NCBI GenBank assembly: GCA_024235715.1
Contig: JACKLW010000005.1
Span: forward strand, 1,080,032 to 1,144,031
Direction of reading: 5' to 3'
Source of the DNA: Accumulibacter sp.
GTDB taxonomy: Bacteria; Pseudomonadota; Gammaproteobacteria; Burkholderiales; Rhodocyclaceae
Length of the DNA stretch: 64,000 nucleotides
A program made the position numbers and the translations under genes. Below are positions 29,159 through 36,946 of the stretch, one piece after another. The notes beneath the pieces are model-generated. The model was not told where the DNA came from. It searched no databases and was given only the letters and a program-made list of their open reading frames with translations. Each line of letters starts with the position of its first letter. Within the stretch, counting starts at the first letter, position 1.

Positions 29159-30517
29159 ATGCATATTCATATCCTCGGCATCTGCGGCACCTTCATGGGC
29201 GGTGTCGCCCAGCTGGCGCGCGCTGCCGGCCACCGCGTAAGCGGCTGTGACAGCAGCGTTTACCCGCCGATGAGCACGCAGCTCGAAGCGGCGCAGATCG
29301 AACTCGTCGAAGACTACGATGCGGCGCAGATCGCGGTCGAACCGGATTGCTACCTGGTCGGCAATGCCATTTCCCGCGGCAATCCACTCCTCGAAGAGAT
29401 CCTCGACCGCGGCCTGCCCTACCTTTCCGGGCCGCAATGGCTGGCCGAACACGTCCTGAGAGGACGCTGGGTGCTGGCCGTCGCCGGGACGCATGGCAAG
29501 ACGACAACGGCCGCCATGCTGGCCTGGATTCTCGAACGTGCCGGCCTGAGTCCGGGCTTCCTGATCGGTGGCGTACCGATGAACTTCGGCGTGTCCGCAC
29601 GCCTGTCCGGCAACGACATCGACTCGCCGTTCTTTGTCGTCGAAGCCGACGAATACGACAGCGCCTTCTGCGACAAGCGATCGAAGTTCGTGCACTACGC
29701 GCCAAGGACGGCGATCCTGAACAATCTCGAATTCGATCATGCCGATATCTTCGCCGATCTGGCGGCCATCGAGACGCAGTTCCATCACCTCGTGCGCACC
29801 CTGCCGCGCAATGGCCTGATCCTGTCGAATGCCGCCGAGGAAAGTCTGGAACGTGTTCTGAAACGCGGCTGCTGGACACCGGTCGAACGCTTCAACGATC
29901 CCGCGGGCTGGCATGTCGCCGGCGACGATGCCGATGGTTCGCTGCAGTTGTGGCAGGGCGAGCGCCTGACCGCCAGCACGCACTGGCAGCTGACCGGCGC
30001 GCACAATCGCCACAACGCGCTGGCGGCTCTGCTCGCAGCCAGACACGTCGGCGTTCCCCTGGGCCAGGGCCTGGAGGCGCTGACCACGTTCGAGAGCGTC
30101 AAACGGCGCATGGAACTTCGCGGCACGGTCGGCGGCGTCGATGTCTACGACGATTTTGCGCACCATCCGACGGCGATCTCGACGACCGTCGCCGGCTTGC
30201 GGCGCAAGGTCGGCAGCGCGCGCATCCTGGCGGTGCTCGAACCACGCTCGAATACCATGAAGCTGGGGGTGATGAAAGCGGCATTGCCGGGCAGCCTGGC
30301 CGATGCCGATCTGGTCTTCTGCTACGCGGCGAATCTCGGCTGGAACCCCGCCGAAGCCCTGGCGCCACTAGGCGGGAAAGCCCTCATCGAAGGCGATCTT
30401 GAGCGGCTGGTGACCCGGATTGCCGAAACGGCACGCGCTGGCGACCGGATACTGGTGATGAGCAACGGCGGTTTTGGCGGCATCCACGAGAAGCTGCTGG
30501 CGGCCCTCGCCGCCTGA
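29159..30517 (+). CDS. mpl: UDP-N-acetylmuramate:L-alanyl-gamma-D-glutamyl-meso-diaminopimelate ligase
   Basis: This 452-residue Mur-ligase homologue recycles the murein tripeptide by joining it to UDP-MurNAc. It begins MHIHILGICGTFMGGVAQLA, with the ATP-binding loop VAGTHGKTTTAAMLAW, the central VVEADEYDSAFCDKRSKFVHYA and the C-terminal YDDFAHHPTA. These match Mpl rather than MurC. The first Met at 29159 is the homology start; the frame upstream is not conserved. It diverges from the 28441-29049 gene and converges with ctaB. Confidence 0.95.
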   Translation: MHIHILGICGTFMGGVAQLARAAGHRVSGCDSSVYPPMSTQLEAAQIELVEDYDAAQIAVEPDCYLVGNAISRGNPLLEEILDRGLPYLSGPQWLAEHVLRGRWVLAVAGTHGKTTTAAMLAWILERAGLSPGFLIGGVPMNFGVSARLSGNDIDSPFFVVEADEYDSAFCDKRSKFVHYAPRTAILNNLEFDHADIFADLAAIETQFHHLVRTLPRNGLILSNAAEESLERVLKRGCWTPVERFNDPAGWHVAGDDADGSLQLWQGERLTASTHWQLTGAHNRHNALAALLAARHVGVPLGQGLEALTTFESVKRRMELRGTVGGVDVYDDFAHHPTAISTTVAGLRRKVGSARILAVLEPRSNTMKLGVMKAALPGSLADADLVFCYAANLGWNPAEALAPLGGKALIEGDLERLVTRIAETARAGDRILVMSNGGFGGIHEKLLAALAA

Positions 30518-30546
30518 ACGATTGATGTGCCAGTCGCCTGCGACCC

Positions 30547-31443
30547 TCAGCGCAGGAAGTGATCGCCGAGCAACGCGGCAAAGAGCAGGGTCAGGTAGAT
30601 GATCGAGTAGCGGAAGGTCAGCCGGGCGAGCTTGTCGCTGTAGTCGCGCCAGAGCGTGATGCTGTAGAGGATGAAGATGCCGTCGAGAACGAGCGCCGCA
30701 GCCAGATACCACGGACCGCTCATGCCGAGGGTGTAGGGCAGGACGGTCGCGCCGGTGAGCATCACCACATACAGCAGGCTGTGCAGACAGGTCAGGCGTA
30801 TGCCGTGAGTCACCGGCAGCATCGGCAGGCCGGATTTGGCGTATTCGGCACAGCGGTAACAGGCGAGCGCCCAGAAATGCGGCGGCGTCCAGATGAAGAT
30901 GATCAGGAAGAGAACCAGCGCCTCGGCGCCCACCTGACCGGTAATTGCCGCCCATCCCAGCAGCGGCGGCATGGCGCCGGACGCGCCGCCAATGACGATG
31001 TTCATCGGCGTAGCCGGTTTCAGCACCACGGTGTAGATCACCGCGTAGCCGAGAAAAGTCGCCAGCGTCAGCCACATGGTCAGCGGATTGACGAAGGCGT
31101 GCAGAATCCACAGGCCCAGCCCACCGACCAGCGTTGCCAGGGTCAGCGTCTCCCTGGCCGAAACTTCCCCGCGCGCCGTCGGACGGGCGCGCGTGCGTGC
31201 CATGCGCGCGTCGATCTCCTGCTCGATCAGACAGTTGATCGCCGCCGCCGCGCCGGCGACCAGGGCGATCCCGACCGAAGCGGCAACGAAAAGCCCGAAT
31301 GGCGGATAGGCCGGGGCGGCCAGAAACATCCCGATCATCGCGGTAAACACGATCAGGCTGTTGACCCGCGGCTTGCACAACTCGAAGAATGCCCCCAGGC
31401 GTTGCGCCAGCGAACGTCGGGAACTCGTGCTCATCACTGCCAT
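30547..31443 (-). CDS. ctaB: Protoheme IX farnesyltransferase (heme O synthase)
   Basis: This 298-residue UbiA-superfamily membrane enzyme farnesylates heme B to heme O for terminal oxidases. Motifs: [16 protein letters not shown], the first Asp-rich loop [20 protein letters not shown], and [26 protein letters not shown]. About nine membrane spans are visible. ATG 31443 follows AGGAAAG. It lies downstream of a COX2-like fragment and a DUF2244 gene, the end of a typical cox operon from which the catalytic subunit genes are absent here. Confidence 0.95.
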   Translation of the reverse strand: MAVMSTSSRRSLAQRLGAFFELCKPRVNSLIVFTAMIGMFLAAPAYPPFGLFVAASVGIALVAGAAAAINCLIEQEIDARMARTRARPTARGEVSARETLTLATLVGGLGLWILHAFVNPLTMWLTLATFLGYAVIYTVVLKPATPMNIVIGGASGAMPPLLGWAAITGQVGAEALVLFLIIFIWTPPHFWALACYRCAEYAKSGLPMLPVTHGIRLTCLHSLLYVVMLTGATVLPYTLGMSGPWYLAAALVLDGIFILYSITLWRDYSDKLARLTFRYSIIYLTLLFAALLGDHFLR

Positions 31444-31646
31444 ATCGCTTTCCTGTCTATCCTGGCCACGAAGACGCGCTCGCACCCGCAGTCTCCTGGC
31501 ATCCCCGCTCGTCAGGGTAGTGCATCATGACATCGTCGGACAAATCAGTCACCCGCGCACGTGGTATGGTTTTTCGTCCCCGATCGGCTGCCCTGGCCGC
31601 TCGTGGCTGGCGCTGCCCGCCTTCCCGGCCGCTGCGCGGCGAGCAC

Positions 31647-32006
31647 TCAGCCGGCCAGGTGAATGCTGATCAGGATGTAGTCGACAAACAGCAGAATGGC
31701 AAAAGGCACCATTGCCCACAGCCACTGCACGCTCCCGTTTGGCCCGGCAAAGCGGCCCGGCTGGTGGCCATTGCTCTTCCGGTGCCTGGCCATCGAATAG
31801 ATGGTGATCGCGAAAACGATCACGAACAACACCGTGAGCACGACCATGAAGTAGCCGTGCATCGGCAGCGGCTCGCGTCCGCTGGCGGCGATGGGCGCCG
31901 GGAAGTTCGCGCCGTCGTCAGCCCGCAGAAAAGCCGGCGCCAGCGCTGCGAGCAGCCCGGAGCAAAGAACCGCCGCCTGCAGGGAAACACCATGAAACGT
32001 CTTCAA
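31647..32006 (-). CDS. COX2-like protein with only the membrane hairpin, lacking the CuA domain
   Basis: The 119-residue protein has a signal peptide (MKTFHGVSLQAAVLCSGL, cleavage near ADD). Two spans follow (GYFMVVLTVLFVIVFAITIY and VQWLWAMVPFAILLFVDYIL) joined by a basic loop, SMARHRKSNGH. This matches the N-terminal hairpin of cytochrome c oxidase subunit II. It ends just after the second helix, and no CuA ligands (CxxxC, His, Met) follow before ctaB. It may be a truncated coxB or a small oxidase-assembly protein. It sits 9 bp after the DUF2244 gene. Confidence 0.75.
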   Translation of the reverse strand: MKTFHGVSLQAAVLCSGLLAALAPAFLRADDGANFPAPIAASGREPLPMHGYFMVVLTVLFVIVFAITIYSMARHRKSNGHQPGRFAGPNGSVQWLWAMVPFAILLFVDYILISIHLAG

Positions 32007-32015
32007 CTGTTCTCC

Positions 32016-32507
32016 TCAGAGAGTTCTGTCCGGCCCGGCGGGGCCGAGGTTCTTCCTCAGTTCATCAGCGAGCAGCTTCTTCTGCTCTTCGGTCAGCCAA
32101 CGCCCCACTTCGACCTCCTTGCCGTGCGAGCAAATCAGCAGGCGGTGGTTGCTCTGTCCCGGTGGCTGCCAGTAGCGCAGGCGCGCCCAGTAGGGATGAA
32201 ACTCGTGGCGTTCGCGCAGCGCGCCACGGCAGGCTTCTATCGTCAAGCGTTCCGATTCGAGGGTAATCCTCTCGAAATCGTCGGCCGTGGCGTCGAACTG
32301 TCGCAATGCCCACCACAACAGGGCAAGCTCGAGGCCGGCAAATGGCAGCACCGGCCAGGCGCCAAGAAACAGGAAGACGACTGCAATCGTGCCCACGCAG
32401 GCCGCGGTGGCAACAAACACCCACTTGCGTTCGCCGACCGAAAGGGAACAGTTGCGGCGCACCACCCAGGTACGCACTGCCAAAGTCCGCGCCGCAACCA
32501 GGCTCAT
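32016..32507 (-). CDS. DUF2244 membrane protein
   Basis: The 163-residue protein has a short N-terminus (RRNCSLSVGERKWVFV), then two adjacent membrane helices (VATAACVGTIAVVFLFLGA; WPVLPFAGLELALLWWAL), and a soluble C-terminal part with RITLESERLTIEACRG. This is the DUF2244 pattern often found with cytochrome oxidase genes in proteobacteria. ATG 32507 is preceded by GGGAGG with 6-nt spacing. It is the first gene of the DUF2244-COX2-like-ctaB run. Function unknown; oxidase assembly is a guess from context. Confidence 0.85.
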   Translation of the reverse strand: MSLVAARTLAVRTWVVRRNCSLSVGERKWVFVATAACVGTIAVVFLFLGAWPVLPFAGLELALLWWALRQFDATADDFERITLESERLTIEACRGALRERHEFHPYWARLRYWQPPGQSNHRLLICSHGKEVEVGRWLTEEQKKLLADELRKNLGPAGPDRTL

Positions 32508-32777
32508 CAATCGCCTCCCGCACGGTCAGCCCCAGCGCGCCCCCCGGCTAGCCGCGACACAGTCAAGGTATCGAGCACGAAAGTTTAACACGTGGGCCGA
32601 CTCGCTTGGCAAGATACAGATGCAACATCATGATTGTATTCGTGTTACCAAAGCTCGCCGCATCCCTGGGACGCCACTCGGCAGGGACGCCGAAAGGCTC
32701 GCCGGCAGCTGCGCGCACGCGCCAGGGCCGGCGCCCCTTGCCACCCGGACGGTTTCGTCCGACCATGACGGGCTTTG

Positions 32778-33974
32778 ATGCCTACCACCCCGCCAACCCC
32801 GAGCGCCAGCAAGATGTCTCCCCTGATCCGCCGCCTGTTGATTGCCTTGCCCGTCCTCGTGCTGATCGTCGGCGGTGCATGGTGGATGAGCCGCCCGAAT
32901 CCCGTGCCGGTGGTGTTGAAGGAGATTCAGCGGGGCCTGGTGGAATCGACGATCGCCAACACCCGCGCCGGGACCGTCGAAGCCTGCCAGCGCACCAGGC
33001 TGTCGACCATCACCGGTGGCCGCATCGAGGTGCTGGCCGTCAAGGAAGGCGACCGCGTCGAAAAGGGCCAGCTGCTGATGAAGCTGTGGAACGACGATCA
33101 GCAGGCGCAGAAAGCCTGGTACGTCGCGCAGGTGGCCACTGCCCGGCAGCGCGTCAACGAAGCCTGCAGCGTCGCCGTCAATGCCGAACGCGAGGCCGAG
33201 CGGCAGGCCAGCCTGCGCGCCAGGGGCTTCGTTTCGCAGGCCAAGGAGGACAGCGCGCGCAGCGAGGCAGAGGCCAGGCGTGCCGGGTGCGCCGCCGCCA
33301 GGGCCGATGTCCTGCAAGCCGAGGCAAGGGTCCGCCTGGCCCGTGTCGAGCAGGGCAGGACCATGCTCTACGCGCCGTTTGCCGGTACCGTCGCCAAGAT
33401 CGTCGGCGAGGTCGGCGAGTACTCGACGCCGTCGCCGCCCGGCGTACCGACGCCGCCGGCGATCGACCTGATCGACGACTCGTGCCTGTACGTCCGGGCG
33501 CCGATGGACGAAGTCGATGCGCCGCGCATCGCTGCCGGACAGCCCGTGCGCATCAGTCTCGACGCCCTGCCGAAGCAGTCGTTCGCGGGCAGGGTCAAGC
33601 GCGTCGCCCCCTACGTATCGGCGGTCGAGAAGCAGGCGCGCACGGTGGACATCGAGGCCGACTTCGACGACCCGGCGGCGCCCGGCAAGCTGCTGGTCGG
33701 CTACAGCGCCGACATCGAGGTGATCCTCGACCGGCGCGAAAACGTCGTCCGCGTGCCGACCTCGGCGCTGCTCGAAGGCGGCCGGGTGCTGGTCGCCGGC
33801 GCCGACGGCAGGCTCGAGGAGCGGCAGGTGAAGACCGGCCTGGCCAACTGGGAGTTCGCCGAAGTACTCGAAGGGCTGGCGCCCGGCGATCGCGTGGTGA
33901 CCTCGCTCGAACGCGCCGGCGTCAAGGCCGGCGTGGATTACTCGGTAGATGGCCAGGCGGCGACCGGCGGCTAG
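32778..33974 (+). CDS. HlyD/MacA-family periplasmic adaptor
   Basis: The ~398-residue protein has one N-terminal span (LIRRLLIALPVLVLIVGGAWW) followed by the adaptor architecture: lipoyl-like half (GGRIEVLAVKEGDRVEKGQLLMKL), a long helical hairpin (residues ~100-180), the second lipoyl half (TMLYAPFAGTVAKIVGEVGEY) and beta-barrel and proximal domains. It should bridge an ABC exporter to an outer-membrane factor. The start may be ATG 32778 or the later ATG at 32814; neither has a strong ribosome site. The ATPase gene follows 3 bp later. Confidence 0.9.
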   Translation: MPTTPPTPSASKMSPLIRRLLIALPVLVLIVGGAWWMSRPNPVPVVLKEIQRGLVESTIANTRAGTVEACQRTRLSTITGGRIEVLAVKEGDRVEKGQLLMKLWNDDQQAQKAWYVAQVATARQRVNEACSVAVNAEREAERQASLRARGFVSQAKEDSARSEAEARRAGCAAARADVLQAEARVRLARVEQGRTMLYAPFAGTVAKIVGEVGEYSTPSPPGVPTPPAIDLIDDSCLYVRAPMDEVDAPRIAAGQPVRISLDALPKQSFAGRVKRVAPYVSAVEKQARTVDIEADFDDPAAPGKLLVGYSADIEVILDRRENVVRVPTSALLEGGRVLVAGADGRLEERQVKTGLANWEFAEVLEGLAPGDRVVTSLERAGVKAGVDYSVDGQAATGG

Positions 33975-33977
33975 CGA

Positions 33978-34700
33978 ATGGACGCGGCGCTGATCGAACT
34001 GGCCGGCATCGAGCGCGTCTTCCATCTCGGCGACAGCGAGGTGCACGCGCTGCGCCGTCTCGAACTGCGCATCACCGCCGGCGAGTACCTCGCGGTGATG
34101 GGGCCGTCCGGCTCCGGCAAATCGACGCTGCTCAACCTGCTCGGCCTGCTCGACCGGCCCAACGCCGGCACCTACCGCCTCGAGGGCCGCGACGTCACCA
34201 CCCTCTCCGCGGAAGAGCAGGCGCGGGTGCGCAGCGAGCGCATCGGTTTCGTCTTCCAGAGCTTTCACCTGGTGCCCCGCCTGACCGCGGCCGAGAACAT
34301 CGCCCTGCCGATGATCCTGGCCGGCATCCCGCCGGCGCAGCGCGCACGGCGCGTGGTGCAGACGCTGCGCGACTACGGACTGGAGAATCGCGCCGACCAT
34401 CGCCCCGACCAGCTCTCCGGCGGCCAGCGCCAGCGCGTGGCGATCGCCCGCGCGACGATCATGCAGCCGGCAGTGATTCTCGCCGACGAGCCGACCGGCA
34501 ATCTCGATCGCGCCACCGGCGAAGAAGTCGTTCGCCTGCTCGAAGAACTGAACGGCCGCGGCGTGACCCTGATCGTCGTCACCCACGACCATGCGCTCGG
34601 CGCCCGCGCCAGGCGCCAGCTGCGCATGGAAGACGGCGCCCTGCAGCACGACAGCGCCAGACCCGCAGCCGGGAAGAACGCGTGCGCGCGCCCGACCTGA
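33978..34700 (+). CDS. ABC transporter ATPase, MacB/LolD type
   Basis: The 240-residue nucleotide-binding subunit has Walker A (GPSGSGKSTLLNLLG), Q-loop (GFVFQSFHLVPRL), signature LSGGQRQRVAIARA, Walker B (VILADEPTGNLD) and the H-loop (VVTHDHALG). With the adaptor and MacB_PCD permeases it would form a tripartite exporter of macrolides, peptides or siderophores; the substrate is unknown. It overlaps the permease gene by 19 bp. Confidence 0.94.
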   Translation: MDAALIELAGIERVFHLGDSEVHALRRLELRITAGEYLAVMGPSGSGKSTLLNLLGLLDRPNAGTYRLEGRDVTTLSAEEQARVRSERIGFVFQSFHLVPRLTAAENIALPMILAGIPPAQRARRVVQTLRDYGLENRADHRPDQLSGGQRQRVAIARATIMQPAVILADEPTGNLDRATGEEVVRLLEELNGRGVTLIVVTHDHALGARARRQLRMEDGALQHDSARPAAGKNACARPT

Positions 34701-35890
34701 TCCGCTTCGCCCGCGACGCGGCGACCGGCAATCCGCTGCGCACCTTCCTGCTGGTGCTGGCGATGGCCATCGGCGTCGCCGCGGTCGTCGTGCTGACGGC
34801 CCTCGGCGACGGCGCCCGCCGCTACGTGCTCAGGGAATTCTCGTCGATCGGCAGCAATCTGGTCATCGTCCTGCCCGGTCGCTCGCAGACCGGCGGCTTC
34901 AATCCCGGCAATGCCGTCACCAGCACGCCGCGTGACCTGACCATCGACGATGCGCAGGCGCTGCTGCGCGCCAACGCCGTGCACCGCGCCGCACCCCTGG
35001 CCGTCGGCACCTCCGAAATCAGCTTTGCCGGCAAACTGCGCGAAGTCATGGTCGTCGGCACCACCGCCGAATTCATCGACGTACGCCGGCTGGCGCTCGC
35101 GCAGGGGCGCTTCCTGCCGTCCGGCGACTGGCGGCGCGGCGTCTCCGAAGCGGTCATCGGCGCCAGGGTGCGTGAGGAAATGTTCGGCCGCGAATCGGCC
35201 CTCGGACAACTGGTACGCGTCGGCGACCGCCGCTTTCGCATCGTCGGCGTCCTCGCCTCGAGCGGCCAGGGACTGGGCATGAACACCGACGAACTGGTCA
35301 TCGTGCCGGTGGCCCTGGCGCAGGCGATGTTCAACAGCAACACCCTGTTCCGGATCCTGGTCGAAGCGAGCAGCCGCGAAGCGATCGAACCGGCCAAGGC
35401 GCAGGTGACCGAGATCATCAGGCAGCGCCACGACGGCGAGGAGGACGTGACGATCATCACCCAGGACGCCGTGCTGGCCACTTTCGACCGCCTGCTCGGC
35501 ACGATGACCCTCGCCGTCGCCGGCATCGCGGCGATCAGCCTGGCCGTCGCCGGCATCCTGGTGATGAACGTGATGCTCGTCTCGGTCGCCCAGCGCACCG
35601 CCGAGATCGGCCTGCTCAAGGCGCTCGGCGCCACCGGCGCCACGATCCGCAACGCCTTCCTGACCGAGGCGGTGATGCTCTCGTTCGCCGGCGCGGTGCT
35701 CGGCTTTATTCTTGGACAGGCCGGCGCGGCGCTGATCCGCCAGCTGTATCCCGTTTACCCGGCCTTCCCGCCCGACTGGGCGGTGCTCGCCGCCCTCGGC
35801 ACGGCCCTGCTCACCGGCGTTCTCTTCGGCGTCCTGCCCGCCAGCCAGGCGGCGCGGCTAGATCCGGTGCAGTCGCTGTCCAGGCGCTGA
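34682..35890 (+). CDS. ABC transporter permease (FtsX/MacB_PCD), first
   Basis: The 402-residue permease has four membrane spans in MacB topology: one near the N-terminus (LRTFLLVLAMAIGVAAVVVL), a large periplasmic domain (residues ~50-265), and three C-terminal spans, with VAQRTAEIGLLKALGA and the tail ARLDPVQSLSRR. The GTG start at 34682 follows GGGAAGAA and overlaps the ATPase gene. Its 3' end (from 35861) is repeated imperfectly at 36825-36865. The matching second permease lies 6.4 kb downstream, beyond the inserted island. Confidence 0.92.
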   Translation: MRAPDLIRFARDAATGNPLRTFLLVLAMAIGVAAVVVLTALGDGARRYVLREFSSIGSNLVIVLPGRSQTGGFNPGNAVTSTPRDLTIDDAQALLRANAVHRAAPLAVGTSEISFAGKLREVMVVGTTAEFIDVRRLALAQGRFLPSGDWRRGVSEAVIGARVREEMFGRESALGQLVRVGDRRFRIVGVLASSGQGLGMNTDELVIVPVALAQAMFNSNTLFRILVEASSREAIEPAKAQVTEIIRQRHDGEEDVTIITQDAVLATFDRLLGTMTLAVAGIAAISLAVAGILVMNVMLVSVAQRTAEIGLLKALGATGATIRNAFLTEAVMLSFAGAVLGFILGQAGAALIRQLYPVYPAFPPDWAVLAALGTALLTGVLFGVLPASQAARLDPVQSLSRR

Positions 35891-35901
35891 GCCAACGGCG
35901 G
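35861..35901 (+). repeat. 41-bp direct repeat, left copy (3' end of permease gene)
   Basis: It starts GATCCGGTGCAGTC and runs through the permease stop to ACGGCGG. It matches 36825-36865 at 38 of 41 positions, including a 24-bp perfect block. Confidence 0.9.
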
Positions 35902-35998
35902 GACGGGCGAGAACTTTCGCCGAGCGATACGCACCCACCCCGTCATTGCGCGGAAATCGCGCGCGCTCCGTGGCCTCGATAGCACAGCCACACGCCGG

Positions 35999-36025
35999 GT
36001 ATTACAATAATCGCTAACGTAATAC
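35999..36025. promoter_or_regulatory. Inverted repeat, likely antitoxin operator
   Basis: GTATTAC (35999-36005) and GTAATAC (36019-36025) form a perfect 7-bp inverted repeat, 13 bp apart, directly before the ribosome site AGAAGGAGG and the AbrB-type gene. Such palindromes are the usual autoregulatory sites of these modules. Confidence 0.65.
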
Positions 36026-36040
36026 AGAAGGAGGCGCGAC

Positions 36041-36286
36041 ATGGCGACGACACTTACCAGCAAGGGTCAGGTCACCATCCCCAAGCAGATTCGCGATGCA
36101 TTGAATCTGGCACCCGGTTGCTCGGTGGATTTTTCGGTCAATCGCGAAGGGGATGTCGTTATTCACAAGGTAGGCGCAAGACCGAGTCGCAAACCCGACC
36201 GCTTCGAATCTGCCCGTGGTAAAGCCGATGTCAAATGGCGGACTGACGAGCTGATGGCGCTACTGCGCAGTGAGAGTGAGGGCTGA
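36041..36286 (+). CDS. vapB: AbrB/MazE/SpoVT-type antitoxin
   Basis: The 81-residue protein has the swapped-hairpin DNA-binding domain of AbrB antitoxins: TTLTSKGQVTIPKQIRDALNL, then GCSVDFSVNREGDVVIHKV. The C-terminal ~35 residues (KWRTDELMALLRS) would wrap the toxin. A strong ribosome site AGAAGGAGG precedes ATG 36041. It overlaps the PIN toxin gene by one base (TGATG). A 7-bp inverted repeat lies just upstream. Confidence 0.9.
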   Translation: MATTLTSKGQVTIPKQIRDALNLAPGCSVDFSVNREGDVVIHKVGARPSRKPDRFESARGKADVKWRTDELMALLRSESEG

Positions 36287-36696
36287 TGCTGCTGGTCGAC
36301 ACCAACGTGCTGGTCGATGTTCTGGAGAACGATCCGGAATGGGCGGACTGGTCAATTGGCCAACTGCGCGCGCAATCGAAAGTTCACCGGCTGGCGATCA
36401 ACCCGATCATCTATTCCGAACTGTCGCTGACCTTCTCGACCGTTGAGGCGCTCGACGAAACCATCGACGAGCTTGAGCTGGCAATGATCGAGTTGCCGCG
36501 CCCAGCCCTGTTCTTGGCCGGTAAGGCGTTTGTGCGTTACCGCCGACAGGGCGGAACCAAAAACAACGTGCTCGCCGACTTCTTCATCGGTGCGCATGCC
36601 GCTGTATCGCGATTTCCGCTATTGACCCGAGATACGCGACGCTACAAATCCTGTTTTCCCGAGGTGAAACTGGTCGCACCAGAAGCCTCGCCATGA
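36286..36696 (+). CDS. vapC: PIN-domain (VapC-type) ribonuclease toxin
   Basis: The 136-residue PIN-domain protein begins MLLVDTNVLVDVLEND (first acidic residue Asp5). NPIIYSELSL gives the second (Glu), LADFFIGAHA the third and LLTRDTRRYKSCFP the fourth. All Mg-binding acids are present, so it should be an active endoribonuclease, typically aimed at tRNA or rRNA. It is coupled to the AbrB antitoxin. The module lies between the 41-bp direct repeats. Confidence 0.9.
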   Translation: MLLVDTNVLVDVLENDPEWADWSIGQLRAQSKVHRLAINPIIYSELSLTFSTVEALDETIDELELAMIELPRPALFLAGKAFVRYRRQGGTKNNVLADFFIGAHAAVSRFPLLTRDTRRYKSCFPEVKLVAPEASP

Positions 36697-36727
36697 ACGA
36701 TTCTCAACCGTCACACCCAGCCGGATT

Positions 36728-36747
36728 GATTCCCCAATTGGGGAATC
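36728..36747. repeat. Perfect 20-bp palindrome
   Basis: GATTCCCCAA followed by TTGGGGAATC is an exact palindrome, ~30 bp after the PIN gene stop and ~80 bp before the right direct repeat. No T-tract follows, so it is not an obvious terminator. Confidence 0.85.
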
Positions 36748-36824
36748 CGCAGACACGCTGCGTGCTTCCACAGAAATGGGATCTTGACTTCTGCCCAAGG
36801 CACGGGGGAAGGCCCCGCGCGCTC

Positions 36825-36865
36825 GATCCCGTACAGTCGCTGTCCAGGCGCTGAGCCCACGGCGG
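36825..36865 (+). repeat. 41-bp direct repeat, right copy
   Basis: It repeats the 3' end of the first permease gene, also reading ALDPVQSLSRR-stop, with three mismatches. It closes the segment carrying the AbrB/PIN module and immediately precedes the restriction locus. Confidence 0.9.
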
Positions 36866-36946
36866 AGCACGCTAATCCGCTAGAATGCTGCGGGTAGGGT
36901 GTTTCGCGAGCCCTTGAACACTGCGGCCCGGGGAAATGACAAGCTG

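Noticed and set aside
32606-34681. Long plus-strand frame continuous with the first permease gene, which might suggest a giant fusion protein
   Set aside because: The part before GTG 34682 overlaps the HlyD and ATPase genes in another frame and is Arg-rich shadow sequence; only the 402-residue permease is real.
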